Positions 43,232-52,113 of a stretch of 64,000 nt of DNA are shown in pieces. Source of the stretch: Aurantiacibacter marinus. GTDB taxonomy: Bacteria; Pseudomonadota; Alphaproteobacteria; Sphingomonadales; Sphingomonadaceae. Location: NCBI RefSeq assembly GCF_001021555.1, contig NZ_LDCP01000001.1:930001-994000 (forward strand), in the 5' to 3' direction. The stretch's first letter is position 1. Every line of letters begins with the position of its first letter. Below the pieces are notes generated by a model. That model was not told where the DNA came from and ran no database searches. It was given only the letters and a program-made list of their open reading frames with translations. The position numbers and the translations under genes were made by a program.

Positions 43232-44655
43232 TGTTGCAACAAGCAACTACCCAGGCTGAGCACCAGCCGCGCCGCCTGGTTCGCCTGTGGCACATCGTGC
43301 GCGATGGCCTGCCATCTTTTGGCCGCTACCGCCGCTACATCATGGCAATTGCTCCGGCTTTGCTGCTGGTATGGGGCATAACCGCTGCATATCTGGTTTT
43401 CGCACCGGCTAAATACTCCAGCGCGACCACGCTGATTCTGCCCGGTTCAGGCGTTGGCGGCTCGCTTAATCTCAATGATGTCGGCCAGGCGACCACGGTA
43501 ACGTCTTCCGCGTTTGCCAGCACGTCGCTCAGTCCCACCGAGAACTACAAGCGTCTATTGATGTCGGATACTACGCGCACACGCACAGCGGAAAGCCTTG
43601 GGGAAGATCCGGCATCGTTTCCGGAACCCAGCATCAAACTGGTGGACCAGACCAATCTGATCGAAATCCGCATCACCGGCGCGACACCGGAACTCGCCCA
43701 AGCGCGCGGCGAAGCGCTGCGTTCGACATTCCTGACAATCCTGGCAGAACTGCGGCGCGATGAAGCCGCGGGACGCGAAGATGCGGACCTCGACTATATC
43801 GCAGAGCTTGAAGGGCAGGTGCAGGAAACGCAGCGGGCCTTGCTGGAATTTCAGGGCCGCACTGGGCTCGTGAGCCTTGAACAATTCGATACACGCGTTG
43901 GTGCGGTTGATAATTTGCGGGCACGCGAGCGGGAAGCGCGTGCTGGACGGGCACAGCAAAGCGCGGTGCGCTCACGCCTGGCCTCTGTGCTCGATATTTC
44001 GCCTGCCAACGTTCGCCGCGCACTGCGTTTGAAAGCTGACCCGGTGTTCCGGTCGCTGCTTGATCGTTATGCCGATATCAACACCGAAGCGACCGAAGCG
44101 AGCGGCACTCTGGGGACGGCTCATGCCGTACGCGAAGAGCTGGAAGCAGAGCGTGATGCCTTGCGCAGCGAGATCGTATCGCGTGGCGGCGCGGTTAGCG
44201 GCCTTTCCAGCCAGGCCTTGCTCGGTTTCGCAGACATTTCAGTCAGCGATGGCCGGGAACGCATGTTCGAAGCATTGATCGGCGCCGAAGGCATGGCCGC
44301 TGGCGCGAATGCAATCGTTTCGGAAATCCGGAACCAGATCGGCGAACAGAACGCGCAAAATCCGCAATTGGTTGTGCAGGCAAGCGAACTTGCAGATCTG
44401 CTGCGCGAACATCGCGTAGCAGAGGCAACGTTTTCCTCCGCGCTGGCACGGCTCGACACCAATAAGGCTGACCCGTTTGCTTCCTATCCGTTGGTCCAGA
44501 CTTTTGAAGTGCCTTCCTTGCCAGCGGATCAGTCCTCTCCTTCGCTTCTGATTGCCTTGCTGGGCGCAATCGCTGCATCCATTTTCATTATCATGGGATT
44601 TGCTCTCGCATGGCTTCGTCAACCGATCCTTGCCAAATTGCTGCCGAGCGCCTGA
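43231..44655 (+). CDS. Polysaccharide co-polymerase/chain-length protein (Wzz-like), kinase-less
   Basis: A 474-residue inner-membrane protein with N-terminal membrane segment (I-M-A-I-A-P-A-L-L-L-V-W-G-I-T-A-A-Y-L, about 38-57), a long periplasmic region including coiled-coil stretches (Y-I-A-E-L-E-G-Q-V-Q-E-T-Q-R-A-L-L-E), and a second membrane segment near 440-463. No C-terminal tyrosine-kinase domain exists, so this is a PCP without its kinase, and no separate kinase lies in the locus. It should couple polymerase and exporter and set chain length. Start overlaps the previous stop (TGATG). Confidence 0.85.
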   Translation: MLQQATTQAEHQPRRLVRLWHIVRDGLPSFGRYRRYIMAIAPALLLVWGITAAYLVFAPAKYSSATTLILPGSGVGGSLNLNDVGQATTVTSSAFASTSLSPTENYKRLLMSDTTRTRTAESLGEDPASFPEPSIKLVDQTNLIEIRITGATPELAQARGEALRSTFLTILAELRRDEAAGREDADLDYIAELEGQVQETQRALLEFQGRTGLVSLEQFDTRVGAVDNLRAREREARAGRAQQSAVRSRLASVLDISPANVRRALRLKADPVFRSLLDRYADINTEATEASGTLGTAHAVREELEAERDALRSEIVSRGGAVSGLSSQALLGFADISVSDGRERMFEALIGAEGMAAGANAIVSEIRNQIGEQNAQNPQLVVQASELADLLREHRVAEATFSSALARLDTNKADPFASYPLVQTFEVPSLPADQSSPSLLIALLGAIAASIFIIMGFALAWLRQPILAKLLPSA

Positions 44656-45887
44656 TCGCTGGCACCATCGGCGCTACGTGGCTGCTATGGCTGGTGGGCG
44701 GGCTCTATATCGCGGGGCCCTCCCTCGGCTGGGTTCTGGCCATGATCGCAGGATGGAAATTGTTTGCAGCGCCAGCACTGCCAGCCGCGCAACGGCCCTT
44801 GCAGCTTGGTGCATTAATATGGTCGCTGTTGATCGGGATGGCCGCGATGGAGGTCATTTTGTTGACCGGTCATGCCACCAATGGTTTTGGCTTCGGGCAA
44901 ACCATCAAATCGTCAATTGGGTGGGCCAAGGGCTGGGCGCTGATCGCGCTGTTCCCGTTTGCCGCAGCTGTTTTGAACGTGCGCGCAGAAGTTATTTACC
45001 GCGCCGTGTGCAAATTGGGCCGCCAGACACTGGTTGTGCTGCCGATCTTCGTGATCGCACCTTATGCGGGATTGCCGGAAATGCTTTGGGTTTCGCCCTT
45101 GCAGATCTTCGGCGGATCTGGGCCTGAGTACTTCGCGACAATCCTCTACACGATCGAACCTGGCGCGGGGACACCGCGCTGGCAGTTTTTCGCGCCTTGG
45201 TCGCCAGCAGCCGGGATGGTCGCTGTGATACATGCACTTTGCGCCGCCGAGGAGAAAAACATCCGTTGGAAACTTGTCGGCATTGCTGCGGCTTTGCTGA
45301 TGGCTATCCTGTCCCAGTCGCGCCTTGCTCTGGTAGCCCTCGTGCTAATCTGGCCGGTGAGCTTTGCGATTTCTCGCCTCGGAAAATCGTGGATCTGGTG
45401 GCTCGGTGCTCCAGCTATCCTCGCGCTCGGGCTGCTCGCACCTATCCTGGTGGAAATCGCTGACCAACTCGTCAGCGATTTCAGCAGTGCCCGCGCAGAC
45501 AGTAGCCGCGTTCGCGCTGCGCTTGGCCGCATTGCAATGGAACGTTGGCAGAACGAAGCGCCGTGGTTCGGGCATGGTATCGTTGAAAGCGGTCCGCATC
45601 TGGTCGAATACATGCCCATCGGCAGCCATCACAGCTGGTACGGACTGCTGTTCGTAAAAGGTGTGACCGGCTTGCTCGCACTTGCCATTCCGCTTTTGAT
45701 CGCTGCGCTGGTCATGGCGAAGCTGGCCATATCCCATCCGCTTGGCCGCATCGGTCTGTCTATGGTGCTGGTATTGGTATTCTACAGCTTCGGAGAGAAC
45801 CTCGAGATACTGGCGTATCTGTATTGGCCTGGTCTGGCTCTTCTGGGCGTCGCCGCCCGGCAATCGGTAGCTGCAAACCTGCATTGA
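44610..45887 (+). CDS. O-antigen ligase/polymerase family (Wzy-like)
   Basis: A 425-residue protein with about ten membrane segments and a periplasmic loop containing S-R-V-R-A-A-L-G-R-I-A-M-E-R-W and G-H-G-I-V-E-S-G, as in the Wzy_C/WaaL group. It would polymerise lipid-linked repeat units at the periplasmic face. Its start overlaps the 3' end of the co-polymerase gene by 46 nt, implying strict coupling. I favour polymerase over ligase from the EPS context. Confidence 0.8.
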   Translation: MASSTDPCQIAAERLIAGTIGATWLLWLVGGLYIAGPSLGWVLAMIAGWKLFAAPALPAAQRPLQLGALIWSLLIGMAAMEVILLTGHATNGFGFGQTIKSSIGWAKGWALIALFPFAAAVLNVRAEVIYRAVCKLGRQTLVVLPIFVIAPYAGLPEMLWVSPLQIFGGSGPEYFATILYTIEPGAGTPRWQFFAPWSPAAGMVAVIHALCAAEEKNIRWKLVGIAAALLMAILSQSRLALVALVLIWPVSFAISRLGKSWIWWLGAPAILALGLLAPILVEIADQLVSDFSSARADSSRVRAALGRIAMERWQNEAPWFGHGIVESGPHLVEYMPIGSHHSWYGLLFVKGVTGLLALAIPLLIAALVMAKLAISHPLGRIGLSMVLVLVFYSFGENLEILAYLYWPGLALLGVAARQSVAANLH

Positions 45888-46001
45888 TTACCGTCATGGT
45901 CTGGCACCGCTTGTAAGCGCTTGCCTTCAGCCCGTGCAATTGACATGCGGCGCGCACCGCAGGCCTGACGCCAGATCCACTACACGCTATTTGCAAAACG
46001 G

Positions 46002-46032
46002 AAAAAACCCCGGTTGCATCGCGCAACCGAGG
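46002..46032 (-). terminator. Terminator of the glycosyltransferase operon
   Basis: CGGTTGC (46011-46017) pairs with GCAACCG (46023-46029); on the minus strand the stem is followed by GGGG and then T6. It lies 45 nt after the stop of the last glycosyltransferase gene. Confidence 0.75.
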
Positions 46033-46076
46033 TCCCTGTGAGCCGTCACTCGATAGCGACACGAAGAGCAAACGGC

Positions 46077-47132
46077 TTAGCAATCGGCAGCCAGAAGAGT
46101 TTCGCCGGTGTCCAGGTCCGGCTGGCATTCGCCCAGTGCGCGCCGAGCCTGCACGAACAGGGCAAGCCAGGCTGACACACGGCTGGTTTCTGCACCTGCC
46201 ATGGAAAGCTGTGCCTTGCGTCCCATCCTGGCCAGATCGGCCCGTGCAGCTTCTTCTATTGCGCGCGCAAGGCTTCCCGGGCGGCTGCAATCGTCCACGA
46301 TGCCGCAACCCAAGACCTGTTCAGGCAGGCCATCGCAATCACTGACGAGCACTGCGCGCCCAGCCATGCGCGCCTCTGCGGCGACCAGGCCGAAGGCTTC
46401 CCTGCGCGACGGAACAACGATCAGATCGCATTGCTCATAGAACCGGGCGACGTCATCCACCTTGCCAGCGAAGCGGACATTCGGAACGCCCCTGGCCAAG
46501 GCGCGGAAAAGGTCTTCATCCGGTCCGGCGCCAGCTAGGGTAAGTTCGAATTTGCTTCGTGGCAACAGGCCCATCGACCGGATCAGCGTATCAAATCCCT
46601 TGGCCTCGTCGAAACGACCGATAGCGCCGATTTTAAGAGGCTGGGTGGGATCAATTTCCAGCGGAGAAACCTTATCAAGTCCGCGCGTACCGCTCCATGG
46701 ATGGATGACGCGGATCTTCGCGGCCGGTACAACACCAGTCGATAACAGCCATTCACGCTGCGCTTTGGATACCGCAACAATTTGATCGAAATTGGCGTAC
46801 ATCAACTTCAGCATCGCCCGAAAACGGCCCGTGTCAGGCACATGTGCAGCTTCCCAAGAAGCTGTGTAAGTATGTTCGATATGCACCAGATACGATCGGC
46901 GATGACGTAGGCGGAGCATGAAATAGAACGGCAAGCTCGCCCAGTTCGGAGTGGCGTGGTTTATCACAATTTCAGCATCGAGGCGCGGCGCAGTCACTCT
47001 GCGCGGATCGATAGGGATGACCCGGCTGCGGGCAAACTCACGCAGATCGGGGTGATCGAACAGACTCAGCGCTTTGGTGACGCCGCCCATGGCGAAATCC
47101 GTATTCAAGTGAATGCAGCTCATGAAAGTCAT
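46077..47132 (-). CDS. GT4-type glycosyltransferase
   Basis: A 351-residue GT-B enzyme. N-terminal H-L-N-T-D-F-A-M-G-G-V-T-K, middle R-F-D-E-A-K-G-F-D-T-L-I-R, and the nucleotide-sugar motif E-A-F-G-L-V-A-A-E-A-R (E-x7-E) near residue 255-265. Retaining transfer of a sugar to the growing lipid-linked unit on the cytoplasmic face. The start overlaps the preceding GT2 stop by ATGA (47129-47132). It is the last gene before a terminator. Confidence 0.88.
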   Translation of the reverse strand: MTFMSCIHLNTDFAMGGVTKALSLFDHPDLREFARSRVIPIDPRRVTAPRLDAEIVINHATPNWASLPFYFMLRLRHRRSYLVHIEHTYTASWEAAHVPDTGRFRAMLKLMYANFDQIVAVSKAQREWLLSTGVVPAAKIRVIHPWSGTRGLDKVSPLEIDPTQPLKIGAIGRFDEAKGFDTLIRSMGLLPRSKFELTLAGAGPDEDLFRALARGVPNVRFAGKVDDVARFYEQCDLIVVPSRREAFGLVAAEARMAGRAVLVSDCDGLPEQVLGCGIVDDCSRPGSLARAIEEAARADLARMGRKAQLSMAGAETSRVSAWLALFVQARRALGECQPDLDTGETLLAADC

Positions 47133-48124
47133 GCCGCACCTGCCTGGCCGAGCGTGCGTTGCGCCATGCGGGCAAGCATGGTCTGCGGCAAAACCGCACT
47201 CGCCAATGCTGCCGCGGCAGTCACAAGCGACTTCTTCGGCTCTTCAAACAGAATTCCGGGATAGCGGCGCAGCGCCTGAATCGTGAGCGACCGTGCAAAT
47301 CCGTAATCACCCAACTGCAAAGCGCGCCGCGCCAGATAGCGCAGCTGATAAGCTGCAGCCGCATTGCCATGATCAGCGATCAGGTCAGGAGCATAATCAC
47401 GCGCCTTATCGATGACACGCTGCCAGGATTCAAACTGCCGAACGATATTGGCCGACAGACCGCCGCCGACGATGCGATATTCCGTCAGAAGAGGGTCAAT
47501 GCCTTCGAAGCGGCAAGCGAAACCGGCTGACATGCGGATCCACAGCTCAATATCCTCGGACTGGCGAAAATTCTCATCAAACCAGCAGGGGCGGCCCGTC
47601 TCTTGAGGGTGGAGAAATCGCACCAGATCCAGCGCTGTGCGGCGGATTACCGGCGCTGAACCGTTACCGACGGGATTGCGTTTGAGGATATGTGCGGCCG
47701 ATATGCCATTCAGTCTGGGGCGCATCGCGAGAGCCAGTGGCTTGCCTTGCGCATCGATCATTTGCGAGCCGGAATAGCTTACGTCGACCATGCGGTTTGT
47801 GCGCAGGTGGATCGCATGCAGCATCAGTTTATCGCGGTGCCAGCGATCATCGGAATCGAGCAATGCAACAAACGATCCGCTGGAATTGGCGATGCCGGTA
47901 TTTCGCGCACCTGCCAGACCGCGATTGGGCTGGCTGACAATGCAGATCCGGCCATCCTGAAAGCTGCGCACAATGTCCATACTGCTGTCACTGCCGCCAT
48001 CATCAACAACGATCAGTTCGAAGTTTTCGTAGGTCTGGTCGAGCACGGACTGGATCGCTTCTGCGATATAGGCTTCCACATTGTAGACAGGCATGATGAC
48101 GGAAATTTTTTCGGGAGAATGCAT
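47129..48124 (-). CDS. GT2 glycosyltransferase
   Basis: About 331 residues of GT-A fold: I-S-V-I-M-P-V-Y-N-V-E-A-Y-I-A at residue 7, F-E-L-I-V-V-D-D-G-G-S-D-S-S near 35, and D-S-D-D-R-W-H near 95 (the D-x-D type metal site). It resembles the neighbouring gene at 48151, so they probably arose by duplication. The ATG at 48124 is the only start close to the domain and lies 26 nt after the preceding stop. An upstream frame without the motif exists and is not used. Confidence 0.88.
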   Translation of the reverse strand: MHSPEKISVIMPVYNVEAYIAEAIQSVLDQTYENFELIVVDDGGSDSSMDIVRSFQDGRICIVSQPNRGLAGARNTGIANSSGSFVALLDSDDRWHRDKLMLHAIHLRTNRMVDVSYSGSQMIDAQGKPLALAMRPRLNGISAAHILKRNPVGNGSAPVIRRTALDLVRFLHPQETGRPCWFDENFRQSEDIELWIRMSAGFACRFEGIDPLLTEYRIVGGGLSANIVRQFESWQRVIDKARDYAPDLIADHGNAAAAYQLRYLARRALQLGDYGFARSLTIQALRRYPGILFEEPKKSLVTAAAALASAVLPQTMLARMAQRTLGQAGAA

Positions 48125-48150
48125 GGAAATATACCTTGGATAAGTGTGTT

Positions 48151-49098
48151 TCAGGCGAAAAGGCGCAAGCGCATGGATGAAGGCATCGCCCCGGCAGCAA
48201 ATGCTGCAATCAGGGTCGCGCCACCGCGGCGCATGTCGGACAGAAAGGCTGAGGGGTTGAGCGAAAGGCCGCGCAAGGCGTAGCGGCGGGCATCCGCAGG
48301 AGGATTGCCGCCACGCAAGGCACGGCGCGCAAGATAGCGGCAGTAAATGGCTTCGGCAGCGGCGGTATCTTGGTCCGCACCATAGAGACCGGTCAGTTCG
48401 CGCCATCCGGCATACATCTGCTCCAGATTTACAGAGAGGCCGCCCGGCGAGAGACGGTAGCCCACCAAAAGCTCGTCAATGCCGGAGATGCTCTCCCCCT
48501 GCGTCACCGCGCGGGCCAGCCACTCCTGATCTTCGGCATAATTCATGCCTTCGGCAAATCCCCCGATGCGTTCGAATGCGGCGCGGGTCACCACAAGGTT
48601 TGATGTGGTGCAGACGGGATTCTCGCCAATGATCTGTGCGAGTGTCAGATCTCCGTCAGGCACGCTCGACAATGTGCGCTTCTGATGTGACGCGGAACAG
48701 TGCCTTTCAACAAAGGCAATCTGCGCATAGCTTCCGGAAAGTGCAGGATTCGCCAAATGGTAGGCGTGATGGGCGGCAAGCTTTTCCGCATGCCAAAGAT
48801 CATCGGAATCGCAGAATGCCAACAATCCACCTTGCGCAATTGCAGCGCCGCGGTTGCGCGCAGCGGAAACGCCGCCATTCGGCTGTGCGACCAGTCTGAC
48901 ACGCGGATCACTGCCAGCCAGACGCAGCATTTTCAGCAAGCTGTCATCGCTAGAACCATCATCGACCAAAATCAGTTCGAGATCTTCGAGCGATTGACTG
49001 CGGATTGAAGCAATTGTGTCTTCAATCGTTTCGGCAGCATTGTAGACCGGAACAATCACGGAAAAAGTTGGTCGGTTTTGGGCGGCATCATAGATCAT
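48151..49098 (-). CDS. GT2 glycosyltransferase
   Basis: About 315 residues with F-S-V-I-V-P-V-Y-N-A-A-E-T-I near the start, L-I-L-V-D-D-G-S-S-D-D-S and C-D-S-D-D-L-W-H-A-E-K-L. The C-terminal half matches the gene at 47129 in E-x-I-Y-C-R-Y-L-A-R-R-A-L-R-type patterns. ATG at 49098 overlaps the flippase stop by 4 nt, so translation is coupled. Adds a sugar to the repeat unit; donor unknown. Confidence 0.88.
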   Translation of the reverse strand: MIYDAAQNRPTFSVIVPVYNAAETIEDTIASIRSQSLEDLELILVDDGSSDDSLLKMLRLAGSDPRVRLVAQPNGGVSAARNRGAAIAQGGLLAFCDSDDLWHAEKLAAHHAYHLANPALSGSYAQIAFVERHCSASHQKRTLSSVPDGDLTLAQIIGENPVCTTSNLVVTRAAFERIGGFAEGMNYAEDQEWLARAVTQGESISGIDELLVGYRLSPGGLSVNLEQMYAGWRELTGLYGADQDTAAAEAIYCRYLARRALRGGNPPADARRYALRGLSLNPSAFLSDMRRGGATLIAAFAAGAMPSSMRLRLFA

Positions 49099-50390
49099 GA
49101 GCTTGCTCCGTTCAGGGCTTGAGGAAATGTTGGGGAAGTTCGGCCTGGCAGGCGAAACAGTATGACGAATGCGATAGGCACCTGGATCAACCAGAGCGCG
49201 GCAACATAGGCCCATGCAGCAGTGGTGAGGCCGAAGGAGGTACCGCCGCACAGGGCAAGCAAGGCGCCAGCAGAAGCGGCCAGCGCGATGGCAGCGTCAC
49301 GCTCCGGCTGGCCCGTGGCGCGCAGCCACGCGGTGCATAGCGCGCCGAAGATGGCAGGTATGCCGGCAAGGCAAAGGATCGCCACCAAAGGTGCAACAGA
49401 GGTCCATTGCGCGCCGAACAACAGCGGCACGTAAATGTCGGCCAGCAGAACCTGTGCCGCGATGATCGGCACAAACAACACAAGCGACAGGATCGTGGCC
49501 TGGATGAGCCGCTGGCGGCGCTTGGAATTATCCTTCTCCGAACACAATTGCGGAAAAAGAACAATGGAAAGTGCGGCGATAAAGCTGTTGGTGATCCCCA
49601 CTCCGGCGTTGAAGGCGAAATAGTAATAGCCGAGCGCTTCGGTGCCGAGCAGCGCACCGATCACAACCTTGTCCAGTTGCTGGCGTGCAGCGACCACAAG
49701 TTCGGTGCCCAATACGCCCGCTCCGAAGCGCATGAACTGCCTTGCAGGGGCAGGGGTGACGCCGGGCGCGGGAGACCATTTTCGCGCCCGGCGAACCAGA
49801 ATAAGCCAAACCGGAGCAGTCAGAAGTTTGGGCAAGACGATTGCCCAGGCACTTGGCCAAGCGAGCGCTAGCGCCATGGACAGAGCGTGATCGAGCATGG
49901 TCTGCGCCGCGCCGATGCGCGCTGTCGTACCGAGCCGTCCGTCACGCATCAGCAGGAATACCCGAACCAGACCGCCCGGCATCAGCGCATACACGCCGGT
50001 CAGAACAACCAGCATCAAGGCGATCTCACCCTGTGCAAACGCCAGCCAGATAATCGCAGCGACAATCAGCTGCACCAGCGCGACGCCCGTACACCATATA
50101 TAGAACAGCCGGTGCGCTGCATTGCAGATGCCTGGCAGCTCTGCATCGCTGGCCGCGATGATGCGCTGCCCGATACCGCTATTGGCAAGAACGCGGACGA
50201 TTTCGAAAACGGCAAGAGCAAGCGCTGCCACGCCGATTTGCGCAGGGGGAACTTGGCGCGCGATGACAATGATCGCGAATACGCGCAAAATGCGTGAGCC
50301 TGCTTCCGCCAGACCGTAGGCCACCAAGCCGCGCAGGATAGGCCTCAGCCCTTCCGGCAGCATGGATTCAAGGCGTTCAAGCAAAAGCAT
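49095..50390 (-). CDS. Oligosaccharide flippase (Wzx-like)
   Basis: About 431 residues with about twelve to fourteen membrane segments, MATE/MVF-like; motifs R-I-L-R-V-F-A-I-I-V-I-A-R-Q-V-P-P-A-Q-I-G-V-A-A and the tail L-L-F-G-A-Q-W-T-S-V-A-P-L-V. It moves the undecaprenyl-linked repeat unit to the periplasm. An in-frame ATG at 50441 would place the start inside the -24 box of the promoter at 50425-50441. The ATG at 50390 has AGGAAC upstream and gives a 24-nt leader, so it is preferred. Confidence 0.86.
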   Translation of the reverse strand: MLLLERLESMLPEGLRPILRGLVAYGLAEAGSRILRVFAIIVIARQVPPAQIGVAALALAVFEIVRVLANSGIGQRIIAASDAELPGICNAAHRLFYIWCTGVALVQLIVAAIIWLAFAQGEIALMLVVLTGVYALMPGGLVRVFLLMRDGRLGTTARIGAAQTMLDHALSMALALAWPSAWAIVLPKLLTAPVWLILVRRARKWSPAPGVTPAPARQFMRFGAGVLGTELVVAARQQLDKVVIGALLGTEALGYYYFAFNAGVGITNSFIAALSIVLFPQLCSEKDNSKRRQRLIQATILSLVLFVPIIAAQVLLADIYVPLLFGAQWTSVAPLVAILCLAGIPAIFGALCTAWLRATGQPERDAAIALAASAGALLALCGGTSFGLTTAAWAYVAALWLIQVPIAFVILFRLPGRTSPTFPQALNGASS

Positions 50391-50424
50391 TTCAAGGTTC
50401 CTGGCATCAATCCACCAGTCACCT

Positions 50425-50441
50425 TTCAAGAGGCGTGCCAA
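50425..50441 (-). promoter_or_regulatory. Sigma-54-like promoter of flippase/glycosyltransferase operon
   Basis: On the minus strand TTGGCACGCCTCTTGAA has a perfect -24 box and GA in place of GC at -12, as at 41998-42014. The predicted start near 50414 is 24 nt before the ATG at 50390. Confidence 0.7.
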
Positions 50442-50487
50442 TCGCTCTAACCCGCAGAATTCTGTCCTTCCTGGACTATTTCAGGTT

Positions 50488-50549
50488 TGGCAAAATGCAA
50501 AACGCCCCGGTAAATTGCGAAATGCATTGATTGGCATTGCAAAATGCGA
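50488..50549. promoter_or_regulatory. Second set of three dyads, putative activator sites
   Basis: TGGCAAAATGCAA (50488-50500), TTGCGAAATGCAT (50515-50527) and TTGCAAAATGCGA (50537-50549) match the dyads at 41891-41946. Spacings are 27 and 22 bp. The middle site is 107 bp from the minus-strand predicted start and 130 bp from the plus-strand one. Confidence 0.75.
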
Positions 50550-50623
50550 ATCCGTTTGGTCTGTCGACCATCTGGAAGCTCATGAATTATCGTAAATACC
50601 TGACTATGAACGTATTTTTCAGG

Positions 50624-50640
50624 CTGGCACGCTTCCTGCG
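50624..50640 (+). promoter_or_regulatory. Sigma-54 promoter of the WecG/PGT fusion gene
   Basis: CTGGCACGCTTCCTGCG has GG and GC 10 nt apart, an excellent -24/-12 match. The predicted start near 50651 gives a 23-nt leader to the ATG at 50674. Confidence 0.85.
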
Positions 50641-50673
50641 AATGCTCCGTCGTTACCGATGGAAGGATTTGCC

Positions 50674-52113
50674 ATGTACCAGTCGTTTGATACCTCTACC
50701 GCACACGCCGCAGCCCAGCATAACAGTTGGGCAACGCGCTCCTTGCCTTCCCGCTTTGCTAGCAAGCCGAAGACCACCAGCCTCTTTGGCCTCGATCTGC
50801 TTGACGGTGACAAGGTCGCCACGGCTCGGATGCTCGTGGAAAAGGCGATCCGCCGCGAACGGGCAACCGTTGGTTTTATCAATGCGCACTGCGTCAATGT
50901 CGCGGCCAAGGACGCGGCCTACCGGGACGCGCTTCAAAACTGCGACCATCTGCTTCCTGATGGATCAGGTGTCCGCATAGCCGCGCGGCTTGCCGGTAAG
51001 TCTTATCGCGACAATCTCAATGGGACTGATCTCTTCCCGCTCATTTGCGATGAAGCCGCGCAGCGCGGTGCCACACTGTTTCTGCTTGGTGGCGAGGACG
51101 GCGTTGCAATTGGCGCGGCGCTGGAAATGATGCGCCGTTATCCTGGTCTGCGGATCGTGGGCGCCGAGCATGGCTATTTCCGCCGGGAGGACACCGCGGG
51201 CCTGATCAGCCGCATCAATGGCAGCGGCGCAGACATGCTGCTCGTAGGTTTTGGCGTCCCGATGCAGGAACGCTGGCTGGCCGACCATGCCGGTAGCATC
51301 GCGGCATCCGTACAGATGGGTGTAGGCGGCCTTTTCGATTATTATTCCAATCGCATCCCGCGCGCTCCCCAGGCGGTTCGTGAGATGGGTTGCGAATGGG
51401 TATGGCGCCTTGCGCAGGAGCCGCGCCGGCTTGCGGAGCGATATCTTATCGGGAATGCGGCATTTCTGGCGCGGGCCTGCATTCATGCCGTCGAGGTCCG
51501 CACCGGTGTAGCGCCAACCGCGGCTATCAAGCGTGCTGGCGATTTCATGGCGACCTTTATCGGCCTGATGCTTCTTGCGCCCATCTTTGCTGTCATCGCG
51601 CTTGCCATCAAGCTGGAAGATCGTGGACCGGTTTTCTTCAGCCAGACGCGCATTGGGGAAGGCGGAAAGCCTTTCAGGGTGTGGAAGTTCCGCAGCATGA
51701 TTATCGATGCGGAACGCGTCCGCGCACAGCTAGAGGCGCATTCGGACCGTGATTCAGTGTGCTTCAAGATGCGGCGTGATCCGCGCATTACTCGGGTCGG
51801 AGCATTGCTACGTCGTACGTCGATGGATGAATTGCCGCAGCTTTTCAATGTTTTGACGGGTGATATGTCTCTGGTGGGCCCGCGTCCTGCTCTGCCGCAG
51901 GAAGTGAATGCCTACTGGGACCGCGCGCTGCACCGCTTGCATGCAAAACCGGGCATCACTTGCACGTGGCAGGTTTCCGGCCGCGCCGAGATTCCGTTTG
52001 CCGAGCAGGTGGAAATGGATATCGATTACGTCGAGCGGCATAATCCTCTGCATGACATCGTCCTTCTCCTGCGAACGGTGCCTGCTGTCATTACTGGGCG
52101 AGGCGCTTATTGA
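50674..52113 (+). CDS. WecG/TagA glycosyltransferase fused to initiating sugar-phosphate transferase
   Basis: About 479 residues in two enzymes. Residues about 30-275 are a GT26 (WecG/TagA/CpsF) domain with I-N-A-H-C-V-N-V-A, L-L-P-D-G-S-G-V, L-F-L-L-G-G-E-D-G-V and G-V-G-G-L-F-D-Y-Y-S. Residues about 285-479 are a WbaP/ExoY-type polyprenyl-phosphate sugar transferase with one membrane helix (F-I-G-L-M-L-L-A-P-I-F-A-V-I-A-L), K-F-R-S-M, T-S-M-D-E-L-P-Q and I-T-C-T-W-Q-V-S-G-R. The protein could attach sugar 1 to undecaprenyl phosphate and then sugar 2. ATG at 50674 follows GGAAGGA. Its stop overlaps the convergent kinase gene by 7 nt. Confidence 0.9.
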   Translation: MYQSFDTSTAHAAAQHNSWATRSLPSRFASKPKTTSLFGLDLLDGDKVATARMLVEKAIRRERATVGFINAHCVNVAAKDAAYRDALQNCDHLLPDGSGVRIAARLAGKSYRDNLNGTDLFPLICDEAAQRGATLFLLGGEDGVAIGAALEMMRRYPGLRIVGAEHGYFRREDTAGLISRINGSGADMLLVGFGVPMQERWLADHAGSIAASVQMGVGGLFDYYSNRIPRAPQAVREMGCEWVWRLAQEPRRLAERYLIGNAAFLARACIHAVEVRTGVAPTAAIKRAGDFMATFIGLMLLAPIFAVIALAIKLEDRGPVFFSQTRIGEGGKPFRVWKFRSMIIDAERVRAQLEAHSDRDSVCFKMRRDPRITRVGALLRRTSMDELPQLFNVLTGDMSLVGPRPALPQEVNAYWDRALHRLHAKPGITCTWQVSGRAEIPFAEQVEMDIDYVERHNPLHDIVLLLRTVPAVITGRGAY

